From Marixanthotalea marina (lineage in GTDB: Bacteria; Bacteroidota; Bacteroidia; Flavobacteriales; Flavobacteriaceae): a stretch of DNA of 64,000 nucleotides. Below, one piece after another: positions 34,927 to 43,645 of this stretch. A program made the position numbers and the translations under genes. The notes under the pieces are model-generated. The model ran no database searches. It was not told the DNA's origin and worked only from the letters and a program-made list of their open reading frames with translations. Where the stretch lies: assembly GCA_018883545.1 (NCBI GenBank), contig JAHLEH010000001.1, forward strand, positions 496,001 through 560,000, written 5' to 3'. Position 1 is the stretch's first letter. Each line of letters begins with the position of its first letter.

Positions 34927-36825
34927 ATGACGACAATTATGAACACAAATAAATACATACTTGCAGGCCTTTTATTAGTTAGTGGAATTTCATTGGCTCA
35001 AAAGGATAATTCAAAAAGAGTTGATAAACTTTTTGAGATGAGAGCTTACAGTCAAGCGGCCGAGATTTATGAAACCAAAGATAGAACTCAGCACGTGTTG
35101 CAAAACCTGGCCGATAGTTATTACTATAATGCCAGTTTACAGAAAGCCGTTAAAACTTACAGGGAGTTGTTTACAACCTATGGCGATTCTTTGGATTTGG
35201 ATTATTATTTCAGATATGGACAGGCACTTAAAGGCCTTCAAAATTATGATGAAGCCGATAAATACTTGAGTATATACCATAAAGAAGCTATAAACACAAA
35301 AGCGTTTATTGAAAAAAATACTAAAACCACACCCCATGTATTCAATTTAAAACAAGTTGAAATAGGGGATTCTTACAGCGATTTTGGACTGTCTTTTTAT
35401 GGAGATAATAAAGTAGCTTTTGCGTCCACAAGGAATACGGAGAGTCCTAATTATGTTTGGAACGATCAGCCTTATTTGGATTTGTACAGTGCTACGCTTT
35501 CACCAAATGGTCAGCTGGAAAACGTCACGCCTTTTTCTGATGCTATCAATACAGATACCCACGAAAGTAATGCGGTGTTTACAAGAGATGGGAAAACTAT
35601 GTATTTCAATAGAACCAACGCCACCCGAAAAAAGGGTGACGAAGAAAAAATAGCCCATATAAAAATTTATAAAGCAGAATTGGTGGATGGTAATTGGACC
35701 AATGTAACGGCATTGCCATTTACGTCAAACGCTTACAGTACTGAACATCCAGCTTTGAGCAAAGATGGAAAAACATTGTATTTTGCCAGTGATATGCCAG
35801 GAACTTATGGTAGTTTCGATATTTATAAAGTGGCCATCAATGAGGATGGTACTTATGGTGAACCTGAAAATTTAGGATCTACTATTAACACCAAACAAAG
35901 GGAGCAATTTCCTTTTGTAAGTGATTTGGATGTGCTTTATTTTTCATCGATTGGTCATGAGGGTTTTGGAGGTTTGGACGTTTTTAGAAGCAATATGGTT
36001 AATGGTGTTTTTGATAAACCGGTAAATTTAGGAAGCTCCATAAACAGTAACCTGGACGATTTTGCCTATGTGATTAGGGAAAAAGACAATAAAGGTTTTG
36101 TGTCTTCCAATAGGTCTGGTTTTGATAGAATGATGGCCTTTGCCAGAGAGGATAATATCTTAACTAAATATCAGGTAGAAGGTATTGTGCAGGATAAAAA
36201 TAGTAAAGAACTTTTAACGGGGTCGTTAGTTACATTGTTTGATGATGCCGGCAATGTACTTCAAGATACTTTGGTGGGTGATAAAGCGTATTATTTGTTT
36301 AAAATTGAACCAAACAAAAAGTATAAAGTAAGAGGAACACGCAAAGCATACATTCCGCAGGATGTAGAGTTTTCAACCGATAGCGATGGAAAGGTACAAC
36401 ATAATATTTACCTGTCTTTAGAGTCTTTTGCCGATGCTGAAGAGCGCGTTAAAAAAGATGATGCGGGCGAGTCTAAAATTGAATTGGATAAAATTTATTT
36501 TGATTTTGATAAATCCAACATCCGAAACGATGCAGCTACCACTTTAAATGTGTTGGTAGATTTAATGACCAAGTATCCATCTATGGAAGTAGAAGTGTCT
36601 GCACATACCGATGCGAAAGGTAACGACCAATATAATTTAGATTTATCGAAACGTAGGGCGGCTTCAACATTAGAATATTTGGTAAGTAAAGGGATTGAGA
36701 GAAACCGATTGAAAAGCATTGGTTATGGCGAAATGCAACCACTTAATAATTGCACAGAGCCTAATATGTGTACCGATGAAGAGTACGATGTGAACAGACG
36801 TTGCGAATTCAAAATTTTGAACTAG
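34927..36825 (+). CDS. OmpA-family outer membrane protein with beta-propeller and TPR-like N-terminus
   Basis: 632 aa. Signal peptide (NKYILAGLLLVSGISLAQ), TPR-like helices (~25-130), PD40/WD40-like propeller repeats (~150-410: SKDGKTLYFASDMPGTYGSF, LDVLYFSSIGHEGFGGLDVF), a carboxypeptidase-regulatory-like beta domain (~415-500) and the OmpA peptidoglycan-binding domain (~520-632: IYFDFDKSNIRNDAATTLNV, HTDAKGNDQYNLDLSKRRA). It would tie the adhesin/SprF pair to the cell wall. Third gene of the standard adhesin-PorP/SprF-OmpA trio. Met at 34939 is an equally good start and would remove four residues. Confidence 0.93.
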   Translation: MTTIMNTNKYILAGLLLVSGISLAQKDNSKRVDKLFEMRAYSQAAEIYETKDRTQHVLQNLADSYYYNASLQKAVKTYRELFTTYGDSLDLDYYFRYGQALKGLQNYDEADKYLSIYHKEAINTKAFIEKNTKTTPHVFNLKQVEIGDSYSDFGLSFYGDNKVAFASTRNTESPNYVWNDQPYLDLYSATLSPNGQLENVTPFSDAINTDTHESNAVFTRDGKTMYFNRTNATRKKGDEEKIAHIKIYKAELVDGNWTNVTALPFTSNAYSTEHPALSKDGKTLYFASDMPGTYGSFDIYKVAINEDGTYGEPENLGSTINTKQREQFPFVSDLDVLYFSSIGHEGFGGLDVFRSNMVNGVFDKPVNLGSSINSNLDDFAYVIREKDNKGFVSSNRSGFDRMMAFAREDNILTKYQVEGIVQDKNSKELLTGSLVTLFDDAGNVLQDTLVGDKAYYLFKIEPNKKYKVRGTRKAYIPQDVEFSTDSDGKVQHNIYLSLESFADAEERVKKDDAGESKIELDKIYFDFDKSNIRNDAATTLNVLVDLMTKYPSMEVEVSAHTDAKGNDQYNLDLSKRRAASTLEYLVSKGIERNRLKSIGYGEMQPLNNCTEPNMCTDEEYDVNRRCEFKILN

Positions 36826-36830
36826 TAATA

Positions 36831-36858
36831 GTCGCCCTGAGCGCAATCGAAGGGTCTT
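36831..36858 (+). repeat. Dispersed repeat, copy 3
   Basis: GTCGCCCTGAGCGCAATCGAAG followed by GGTCTT, starting just after the OmpA-family stop. One change (A for G) from the core. Confidence 0.8.
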
Positions 36859-36868
36859 ATAAAACTAT

Positions 36869-36902
36869 AAAAAGCCTTTCTAGAAATAGAAAGGCTTTTT
36901 CT
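36869..36902 (+). terminator. Terminator after the OmpA-family gene
   Basis: Stem AAAAGCCTTTCTA / TAGAAAGGCTTTT with loop GAAA and T run. Confidence 0.88.
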
Positions 36903-36929
36903 TTATATTTGCTAAGTAATGATTACATT

Positions 36930-36978
36930 GTCATTCCATAGTTTATGCTGAGCGCAGTCGAAGTATAGGCAGGAATCT
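36930..36978 (+). repeat. Dispersed repeat, copy 4, joined to a second repeat type
   Basis: TGTCATTCC, then the core at 36948-36963, then TATAGGCAGGAATCT. The last part matches the second repeat type at 7708-7756, so this is a composite unit. Confidence 0.7.
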
Positions 36979-36998
36979 GTTAAAAATTTGAAACGAAA

Positions 36999-37030
36999 TG
37001 TCACCCTGAGCGCAGTCGAAGGGTCTCTCC
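36999..37030 (+). repeat. Dispersed repeat, copy 5
   Basis: TGTCACC, core at 37006-37021, then GGTCTCTCC. It ends 2 bp before the ruvB ATG and forms most of the apparent N-terminal extension of that frame (translated as [10 protein letters not shown]). Confidence 0.85.
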
Positions 37031-37032
37031 AT

Positions 37033-38055
37033 ATGAACGAAAACTTAGATCCAACAAACGATAATTTTTCTCCGGAAGAACTTGATGTAGAGAAAAAGCT
37101 AAGACCCTTATCTTTTGATGATTTTACGGGCCAGGATCAAGTGTTGGAAAATCTCCAAATCTTCGTAAAAGCGGCTAACCTGCGTAATGAGGCGTTAGAC
37201 CACACCTTGTTTCATGGCCCTCCGGGTTTGGGTAAAACCACATTGGCTCATATTTTATCCAATGAATTGAATGTTGGTATTAAAGTCACTTCGGGTCCCG
37301 TATTGGATAAACCTGGCGATTTGGCAGGATTGCTTACCAATCTGGAAGAACGCGATGTCTTATTTATAGATGAGATTCATCGACTAAGTCCCATTGTAGA
37401 GGAATATTTGTACTCCGCGATGGAGGATTATAAAATTGATATTATGATCGAGTCTGGCCCTAATGCCAGAACCGTTCAAATAAATTTGAACCCATTTACT
37501 CTAGTAGGAGCAACCACACGTTCTGGTTTGTTAACCTCACCAATGCGTGCCCGTTTTGGTATTCAAAGTCGGTTGGAATATTACAATAAAGAATTGCTTA
37601 CTACCATTATAGAGCGTAGTGCGTCCATTTTAAACGTGCCCATTTCTATGGAAGCAGCTGTTGAAATTGCTGGAAGAAGTCGAGGCACGCCACGAATCGC
37701 TAATGCACTGTTAAGGCGGGTACGCGATTTTGCCCAAATAAAAGGTAATGGAAAGATAGACATCAAAATAGCGAAATACGCTTTGGAAGCCCTAAATGTT
37801 GATGCTCATGGCTTGGATGAAATGGATAATAAAATACTTTCAACCATTATCGAAAAATTTAAAGGGGGCCCTGTTGGCATTACAACTATTGCCACGGCAG
37901 TGAGTGAAAGTCCAGAAACCATTGAAGAAGTTTACGAGCCGTTTTTAATTCAACAAGGCTTTATTATGCGTACGCCTAGAGGTAGGGAAGTAACCGAGTT
38001 AGCATATAAGCATCTCGGAAAAATAAAAGGGAATATTCAAGGGGGATTGTTTTAA
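37033..38055 (+). CDS. ruvB: Holliday junction ATP-dependent DNA helicase RuvB
   Basis: 340 aa from ATG 37033, starting [20 protein letters not shown]. RuvB is an AAA+ hexamer that drives branch migration with RuvA. Seen: Walker [10 protein letters not shown], Walker [10 protein letters not shown], sensor 1 VGATTRSG, arginine finger region SPMRARFG, and the C-terminal winged helix ([20 protein letters not shown]). The frame runs 15 codons further upstream, but those codons are made of dispersed repeat copy 5, so the upstream Met is not the start. ruvA lies separately at 50.0 kb. Confidence 0.97.
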   Translation: MNENLDPTNDNFSPEELDVEKKLRPLSFDDFTGQDQVLENLQIFVKAANLRNEALDHTLFHGPPGLGKTTLAHILSNELNVGIKVTSGPVLDKPGDLAGLLTNLEERDVLFIDEIHRLSPIVEEYLYSAMEDYKIDIMIESGPNARTVQINLNPFTLVGATTRSGLLTSPMRARFGIQSRLEYYNKELLTTIIERSASILNVPISMEAAVEIAGRSRGTPRIANALLRRVRDFAQIKGNGKIDIKIAKYALEALNVDAHGLDEMDNKILSTIIEKFKGGPVGITTIATAVSESPETIEEVYEPFLIQQGFIMRTPRGREVTELAYKHLGKIKGNIQGGLF

Positions 38056-38067
38056 TTTCGGTTCTTA

Positions 38068-38092
38068 TGTCAGGCTGAGCGCAGTCGAAGCC
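38068..38092 (+). repeat. Dispersed repeat, copy 6 (left flank of GIY-YIG gene)
   Basis: TGTCAGG, core CTGAGCGCAGTCGAAG at 38074-38089, then CC. Direct orientation, 15 bp before the GIY-YIG start. Confidence 0.88.
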
Positions 38093-38107
38093 TATATATC
38101 ACATACT

Positions 38108-38419
38108 ATGCACTTTTACTACGTTTATATATTGAAATGTTCAGATAGTTCCTACTATACTGGAATTACAAATGACATTCAAAAAAGATTCGTTGAACAT
38201 CAGTCTGGATTAAAAAAAGATTCATATACATTTAATAGAAGGCCTTTATCTTTAGAGTTTTATCAAGAATTTAATGATGTTTTGCAAGCTATTTATTTTG
38301 AAAAGAAAATAAAAGGCTGGTCTAGATCTAAAAAGAAAGCTTTGATAGATGGTGATTTTGATATGCTTCAAATGCTTTCAGAATGTAGAAATGCAACTCA
38401 TTATAAATATAAAAGTTAA
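38108..38419 (+). CDS. Small GIY-YIG nuclease domain protein
   Basis: 103 aa, only a GIY-YIG domain. FYYVYILKCSDSSYYTGITN carries the paired motifs (YVY at 5-7, YTG at 17-19), Arg27 and His31 (QKRFVEHQSG) follow, and Glu65 in YFEKKIKGWSRSKKKALI is the metal-binding Glu. All catalytic residues are present. Single-domain proteins of this group are numerous in Bacteroidota and mostly uncharacterised. The gene sits between two inverted copies of the dispersed repeat (38068-38092 and 38424-38448). No DNA-binding domain is attached. A structure-specific nickase or repeat-associated nuclease is possible; function unknown. Confidence 0.88.
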   Translation: MHFYYVYILKCSDSSYYTGITNDIQKRFVEHQSGLKKDSYTFNRRPLSLEFYQEFNDVLQAIYFEKKIKGWSRSKKKALIDGDFDMLQMLSECRNATHYKYKS

Positions 38420-38423
38420 GTTT

Positions 38424-38448
38424 GCACTTCGACTGCGCTCAGTGTGAC
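38424..38448 (-). repeat. Dispersed repeat, copy 7 (right flank of GIY-YIG gene, inverted)
   Basis: On the minus strand TGTCACA, core CTGAGCGCAGTCGAAG (38442-38427), then TGC. Inverted relative to copy 6, starting 5 bp after the nuclease stop codon. It runs to within 10 bp of the queG ATG. Confidence 0.88.
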
Positions 38449-38458
38449 ACTACAATCG

Positions 38459-39379
38459 ATGGATAATAAACAAAAAAATACCAATCTAATAAAAACCGAA
38501 GCCAAACGCCTCGGTTTTTTATCATGTGGTATTAGCAAAGCTGGTTTTTTGGAGGAGGAAGCCCCACGATTGGAAAAATGGTTAAAAAACAACATGCACG
38601 GCCAAATGCAGTACATGGAAAACCATTTTGATAAAAGGCTAGATCCAACCAAACTGGTGGAAGACTCCAAAAGTGTAATTTCCTTATTGCTCAATTATTA
38701 TCCCAACCAAGAGCAAACGGTTGATAGCTATAAGCTTTCCAAATATGCTTATGGCACCGATTATCATTTTGTGATAAAAGATAAATTAAAAGAACTTTTA
38801 AATTTTATTCAAGAAGGAATTGGCAAGGTTCATGGACGCGCTTTTGTAGATTCTGCACCTGTGCTGGACAAAGCTTGGGCTGCTAAAAGTGGGTTAGGTT
38901 GGATTGGGAAACATAGCAATTTATTAACTCAGCAAGTGGGTTCTTTTTATTTTATTGCTGAATTAATTGTCGACTTAGAACTGGAATATGACACCCCAAC
39001 TACCAATCATTGTGGCAGCTGCACCGCATGCATCGATGCCTGCCCAACAGAGGCAATTATGGAACCTTATGTGGTAGACGGCAGTAAATGCATTTCATAT
39101 GTAACCATTGAATTGAAAGATAATATCCCGACCGAGTTTAAAGGTAAAATGGATGACTGGATGTTTGGCTGTGATGTGTGTCAAGACGTGTGTCCTTGGA
39201 ACCGCTTTTCAAAATCACACAACGAACCGTTGTTTAATCCGCACCCAGAATTACTGTCCATGACCAAAAAAGATTGGGAGGAAATCACAGGGGAGGTTTT
39301 TCAAAAATTATTCAAAAATTCAGCAGTAAAGCGTACCAAGTTTTCCGGTTTAAAACGGAACATTGATTTTTTAAAATAA
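38459..39379 (+). CDS. queG: Epoxyqueuosine reductase QueG
   Basis: 306 aa from ATG 38459. Cobalamin- and Fe-S-dependent enzyme of the last step of queuosine tRNA modification. Seen: [19 protein letters not shown] and [20 protein letters not shown] (DUF1730), [20 protein letters not shown] (conserved substrate/B12 loop with catalytic Asp), then two 4Fe-4S motifs, [16 protein letters not shown] and [11 protein letters not shown]. It lacks the HEAT-repeat tail of E. coli QueG, as usual here. The frame's earlier Met adds MTLQS from the flank of repeat copy 7 and is not used. Confidence 0.96.
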   Translation: MDNKQKNTNLIKTEAKRLGFLSCGISKAGFLEEEAPRLEKWLKNNMHGQMQYMENHFDKRLDPTKLVEDSKSVISLLLNYYPNQEQTVDSYKLSKYAYGTDYHFVIKDKLKELLNFIQEGIGKVHGRAFVDSAPVLDKAWAAKSGLGWIGKHSNLLTQQVGSFYFIAELIVDLELEYDTPTTNHCGSCTACIDACPTEAIMEPYVVDGSKCISYVTIELKDNIPTEFKGKMDDWMFGCDVCQDVCPWNRFSKSHNEPLFNPHPELLSMTKKDWEEITGEVFQKLFKNSAVKRTKFSGLKRNIDFLK

Positions 39380-39381
39380 TC

Positions 39382-40419
39382 TTATACTACCATTTCTTTA
39401 GTAGATTCTCTTTTAACAAGTTTAGTATCTAAAACAATTTCTTTGAATACTACGGGTTTACTTTTTTTGCGCTGTTTTATTTCCTTAAAAAGTTGTTTAA
39501 AAGCAGCTTTGCCCATTTCATAACCTGGTTGATCAATGGTGGTGAGTGTTGGAGATATCACTGAAGACATAAACCAATTGCTAAAACCAACAATAGAGAT
39601 GTCTTCTGGTATTTTAACCCCCTGTTTATTAAATTCTGTCATAGCGCCTATAGCTACTAAATCTGTGTTAATAAAGATACCATCAACATCGTTGTGATCC
39701 TTTAATAATTGTTGGGCGTTTTTTTTCCCTTCCTCAAAACTCATATCGCCACATTCGCAGATATAAACTAAGGAAGGGTCGTAAGGAAAATTGTTATCTA
39801 GTAATGCTTTTTTGTAACCAAGAAATCTATCGATTGAATTTTGAGGTAATAATGCCCCTCTAAAATGAGCAATACGCTTGCAACCAGTATCTATTAAATG
39901 TTGTGTTGCTAAGTATGCAGCTTTTCTATCATCAATTATTACTTTAGAACATTTTACTATTTTGGCAATTTTATCAAACATAACCAAAGGTTTATCTTGG
40001 GATAAGACCTCTTTCAAATGGCTAAAATCTGCTGTGCCGTTTGCTAATGAAATTAAAATGCCATCAACCCGCTGACTCATCAATAAATCAATTTGCTTTT
40101 TTTCAAGCTCGTACGATTCATTGGACTGTAGAATAATAACTAAATAACCCTTTTTTTCGGCTTGTGAAACAATACCTTTTATAACACTTGAAAAAAAATG
40201 ATGAACAATAACGGGAATAATCAAGCCAATGGTCTTAGATTCTTTTGTTCTTAAATTGACAGCAAAGGTATTTGGTTTATAATTTAAAGTTTTTGCAAGT
40301 TCTTTAACAAGAGCTTTGGTTTTAGGACTTACATCGGGATAATCTTTTAATGCCTTTGAAACAGTTGTAATTGAGATATTTAAGTGTTCCGCAATTTGTT
40401 TGAGGGTGATTTGTTTCAT
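39382..40419 (-). CDS. LacI-family transcriptional regulator
   Basis: 345 aa. N-terminal helix-turn-helix ITLKQIAEHLNISITTVSKA followed by the hinge helix (NYKPNTFAVNLRTKESKTIG), then a periplasmic-binding-protein-like ligand domain (IGLIIPVIVHHFFSSVIKGI, VDGIFINTDLVAIGAM). Faces the sucrose genes divergently, with two identical palindromes in between, so it most likely controls them with sucrose or a product as effector. Its stop is 2 bp from the queG stop (convergent). Ligand is inferred from context only. Confidence 0.95.
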   Translation of the reverse strand: MKQITLKQIAEHLNISITTVSKALKDYPDVSPKTKALVKELAKTLNYKPNTFAVNLRTKESKTIGLIIPVIVHHFFSSVIKGIVSQAEKKGYLVIILQSNESYELEKKQIDLLMSQRVDGILISLANGTADFSHLKEVLSQDKPLVMFDKIAKIVKCSKVIIDDRKAAYLATQHLIDTGCKRIAHFRGALLPQNSIDRFLGYKKALLDNNFPYDPSLVYICECGDMSFEEGKKNAQQLLKDHNDVDGIFINTDLVAIGAMTEFNKQGVKIPEDISIVGFSNWFMSSVISPTLTTIDQPGYEMGKAAFKQLFKEIKQRKKSKPVVFKEIVLDTKLVKRESTKEMVV

Positions 40420-40466
40420 ACAAAACTCATTTTATGGAACTTTAAATATAACGAAAAATAGGAAAT

Positions 40467-40502
40467 CGAAAACGTTTTCGGTAAAATCGAAAACGTTTTC
40501 GA
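40467..40502. promoter_or_regulatory. Tandem LacI-type operators
   Basis: Two copies of the palindrome CGAAAACGTTTTCG (40467-40480 and 40488-40501), centres 21 bp apart, so on the same helix face. The central AACGTT with an outer CGAAA/TTTCG is a LacI/CcpA-class operator shape. Located between the regulator gene and the receptor gene. Confidence 0.88.
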
Positions 40503-40535
40503 TAAGAATTTCATATTTTAAATGGTCTTTAAATA

Positions 40536-40543
40536 TAAATTTG
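40536..40543 (+). promoter_or_regulatory. Possible -7 element of the sucrose operon
   Basis: TAAATTTG, 48 bp before the receptor ATG; no clear -33 TTG. The operators would sit at about -76 and -55 relative to the predicted start, upstream of the polymerase site, which fits activation better than simple blocking. Confidence 0.45.
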
Positions 40544-40590
40544 CTACGTAATCAAAAGCATTTTTATTAAATAACTAAATTAAAGACAAA

Positions 40591-43218
40591 ATGAATACAA
40601 CAAAAAGAAAATGGATTTTTTCACTTTTAATGATGTTTTCAGTATCTGTGGTTTGTGCTCAGACCACAATTTCTGGAAATGTTAGTGATCAAGATGGAGT
40701 GCCTCTTGGTGGTGTAAATATTATTTTAGAAAATACTGCTAAAGGAGCGGTTACAGACTTTGATGGTAACTATGCAATTAATAATGTAGAAGACGGAAAT
40801 TATACATTATTGGCTACCTATATAGGGTATAAGAAATACACTCAAAGTATCACCGCCAATGGTACTGATATAACATTGGATTTCACAATGGCTGAAGATG
40901 CTGCCTCATTAGACGAAATTGTCATCACTGGGGTTGTTAACCCAAAATCTAAATTGGAATCCAGTGTATCTGTTTCAACGATGGATATAGAACTAATAGA
41001 ACAAGCGTCTCCTAGAAGTGCTGGTGAGCTTTTTAGAAATATTCCCGGTATTCGTGCTGAATCATCTGGGGGTGAAGGTAATGCCAATTTTAATGTTCGC
41101 GGTGTGCCAATTTCTTCAGGAGGCTCAAGATATTTTCAAATACAAGAAGATGGTTTACCATTAAATTTGTTTGGTGATACATCCTTTGGTAACTCTGATA
41201 ACTTTTTAAGAATTGATTCAAACATTAGTAGAGTGGAGGCCATAAGAGGGGGTTCTGCATCAACTCAAACATCTAACGGTCCTGCAGGTATCATTAACAT
41301 GATTAGTAAAACAGGTTCTAAAGAGGAGGGTTCTTTGGGTACAACTTTTGGATTGGACTACCAAACTAGCAGATTGGATTTTGAGTATGGTACACCTATT
41401 GGAAATGGTTTGTCTTATCACATTGGTGGATTTATGCGCTCTGGAGAAGGGCCAAGAGAAATTGGCTACCAAGGAAACAAAGGTGGACAATTTAAGGCAA
41501 ATATAACTAAGACTTTTGAGAATGGTTATGTGCGAGTTTACACTAAGTTCTTAAACGATAAATCGGTTATGTATTTACCAATGCCAATGTTACTTAAGGG
41601 AAGTAATTCCAATCCAACATTTGCAAATCTTCCGGGTTTCGATATTACTACTGATGCCGTACAGTCTGCTTATTTACAGCAAAGTGCTGGAACATCTCCC
41701 TTTACTGGCGAAAGACATGTTAATGATGTGAGAAATGGAAATAATCCAATTTCTAAAGCTTTAGGGGCAGAGTTTTCATTTGATTTAGGTGATGATTGGA
41801 AAGTTAATGGAAAAGCTAGGTATTCTAATAATTCAGGGGAATGGGTTGCACCATTTACAGCTGCTGTAGGAACAGTTTCAGAAATTGAAACAACTGCAAG
41901 AAATGCATCAAATGCTACAGGTTCGCTTGTTTATTCAGATGGTAACAGAGGAGTTTTTGCTCCAGTAAACGGGTTAGCACAAATTATACATATGTTTGAT
42001 GTTACAGTTGACGATTTAAGCAACTTTTTCAGTGATTTTAAAGTAACTAAGAAAATTGGTGATAACGTAGGTGTAACTGCTGGGTTGTTTACCGCTACTC
42101 AAAATACTAAAATTGGATGGCAATGGAGTTCTTTCATTTCTGAAGTGAAAGGAGGCGGACAAGCCAGATTGGCAGATTTTGATGGGTTTTCTAGAAATGG
42201 CCAATACTCCTACGGTACGCCTGTTTGGGGTAACTGTTGCCAAAGAAAATATAACACAGTACATAATGTAAGTTCTCCTTATGTAGGTGTTGATGCAGAT
42301 ATTACTGAAAAATTAAATTTTGATGGTAGTATTCGTTTTGAGAATGTTAAGGTAAATGGTAATATACAAGCAGGCCCAACAAGCCAAGGTAGCTTTGATT
42401 ATAATGGTGATGGTATAATTCAAGGAATTGAAGAAGTGGTGCCAGTGATTACAGGTAATGCAGGGCAAATCATTAATGACAAATACAACTTTGTTTCTTA
42501 CTCTGCTGGTCTTAACTACAAGTTAAATGAAGGTGCTGCGGTTTTTGCACGCTATAGTTCTGGAGCTTCAGGAAGAGCAGCCGATAGAAATACGTATGGA
42601 GCCGATGGTAAAGCAGATGTTCAATATGACGAAGTATCTCAACTAGAGGTGGGTTACAAAAAAAGACTTAATAATGGCATACTTAATTTAACAGGATTTA
42701 TGAGTAAAACTGACGAAGGGTTAAGTAATGAGCTTAATAGATCTGTTGGAAATCCATTTAAAGCCCTTGGTATTGAAGCCGAAACTGCATTGGCATTTGG
42801 TGATAACTTCTCGGTTAATGGTTCAGTTACTTGGACTAAAGCTGAAATTGATGGTGATACAAATAAGGGTAATACGCCAAGAAGACAGGCAGATTTCGTT
42901 TATAATGTATCACCTACCTATAGTTTTGGTAAAATGAGTCAACACTTGTTGGGCTTGAGTATGTTGGGCACATCAAAATCCTATGCACAAGATGATAATG
43001 CATTGGTTATGCCAGGCTATGCTTACCTTAACTTGTTTGCTAAGGTTGGTTTAACTAAAGGTCTTTCAGTAGTTCTTAATGTTAACAATATGTTTGATAC
43101 CGTTGGTATTACAGAAGTAGAAGGCAATGGTGATGGTGCTTTTGGTTCAGACCGTTTGGTTAGGGCAAGATCTATCAGTGGTCGTTCATCAACAATTTCC
43201 CTTCAATATAAATTTTAA
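40591..43218 (+). CDS. TonB-dependent outer membrane receptor (sucrose locus)
   Basis: 875 aa. Signal peptide (WIFSLLMMFSVSVVCAQ), CarboxypepD-like domain (~25-110: ISGNVSDQDGVPLGGVNIIL), TonB box region near SLDEIVITGVV, plug domain (SPRSAGELFRNIPGIRAES, VEAIRGGSASTQTSNGPAGI) and a 22-strand-type barrel ending in SLQYKF. No SusD lipoprotein gene follows, so it is a stand-alone TonB-dependent receptor. Context suggests uptake of sucrose or a sucrose-containing oligosaccharide across the outer membrane. Confidence 0.94.
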   Translation: MNTTKRKWIFSLLMMFSVSVVCAQTTISGNVSDQDGVPLGGVNIILENTAKGAVTDFDGNYAINNVEDGNYTLLATYIGYKKYTQSITANGTDITLDFTMAEDAASLDEIVITGVVNPKSKLESSVSVSTMDIELIEQASPRSAGELFRNIPGIRAESSGGEGNANFNVRGVPISSGGSRYFQIQEDGLPLNLFGDTSFGNSDNFLRIDSNISRVEAIRGGSASTQTSNGPAGIINMISKTGSKEEGSLGTTFGLDYQTSRLDFEYGTPIGNGLSYHIGGFMRSGEGPREIGYQGNKGGQFKANITKTFENGYVRVYTKFLNDKSVMYLPMPMLLKGSNSNPTFANLPGFDITTDAVQSAYLQQSAGTSPFTGERHVNDVRNGNNPISKALGAEFSFDLGDDWKVNGKARYSNNSGEWVAPFTAAVGTVSEIETTARNASNATGSLVYSDGNRGVFAPVNGLAQIIHMFDVTVDDLSNFFSDFKVTKKIGDNVGVTAGLFTATQNTKIGWQWSSFISEVKGGGQARLADFDGFSRNGQYSYGTPVWGNCCQRKYNTVHNVSSPYVGVDADITEKLNFDGSIRFENVKVNGNIQAGPTSQGSFDYNGDGIIQGIEEVVPVITGNAGQIINDKYNFVSYSAGLNYKLNEGAAVFARYSSGASGRAADRNTYGADGKADVQYDEVSQLEVGYKKRLNNGILNLTGFMSKTDEGLSNELNRSVGNPFKALGIEAETALAFGDNFSVNGSVTWTKAEIDGDTNKGNTPRRQADFVYNVSPTYSFGKMSQHLLGLSMLGTSKSYAQDDNALVMPGYAYLNLFAKVGLTKGLSVVLNVNNMFDTVGITEVEGNGDGAFGSDRLVRARSISGRSSTISLQYKF

Positions 43219-43260
43219 GTGATTAGTTAGTAGTTAATAGTTTGTTTGGTTTTTAATTGA

Positions 43261-43302
43261 AAAAAGGGTTGATGTTATGTCAGCATTATGTCAACTCTTT
43301 TT
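43261..43302 (+). terminator. Terminator/attenuator hairpin inside the sucrose operon
   Basis: Stem AAAAAGGGTTGA / TCAACTCTTTTT (one G-U pair) around an 18-nt loop, followed by T and A residues. Lies between the receptor gene and the smaller downstream genes, so it may reduce their expression relative to the receptor. Confidence 0.55.
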
Positions 43303-43315
43303 AAATTGTTTTATC

Positions 43316-43639
43316 ATGAAATATGTAGTATGTCTTTGTCTTACCTTTTTTCTTTTTCTAAAAACAAGTTGGTTTCAAGAAAATAAAGCTATCATTGTTT
43401 ATGGTAGCGATACTTGCCATTATTGTATGGAAACAAAGGCCTATTTAAAAGAAAAAAAGGTAGATTTCATTTATTTTGACGTAGATGTAAATTTAGAGAA
43501 ACAGCAAGAAATGCTCATTAAATTGCAAAAAGCTAAGATTTCAATTGAAACTTTAACATTGCCAGTTATTGATAAAAGGGGAGAACTTTTTACAAATGGA
43601 GAAGATTTTGAAGCGTTTCTAAAAAGAATAACTAAATAA
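43316..43639 (+). CDS. Glutaredoxin-like protein with N-terminal hydrophobic segment
   Basis: 107 aa from ATG 43316. Hydrophobic N-terminus (YVVCLCLTFFLFLKTSWF), likely an export signal or anchor. Then a glutaredoxin fold: IIVYGSDTCHYCMETKAYLK (CxxC = Cys-His-Tyr-Cys), DFIYFDVDVN, and the cis-Pro in TLPVID, followed by a Gly-rich turn ELFTNGEDFEAFLKR. Redox active by sequence. The link to sucrose use is unclear; it lies 6 bp before the transporter gene. An earlier Met (43277) lies within the hairpin and is not used. Confidence 0.8.
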   Translation: MKYVVCLCLTFFLFLKTSWFQENKAIIVYGSDTCHYCMETKAYLKEKKVDFIYFDVDVNLEKQQEMLIKLQKAKISIETLTLPVIDKRGELFTNGEDFEAFLKRITK

Positions 43640-43645
43640 TAAGAC

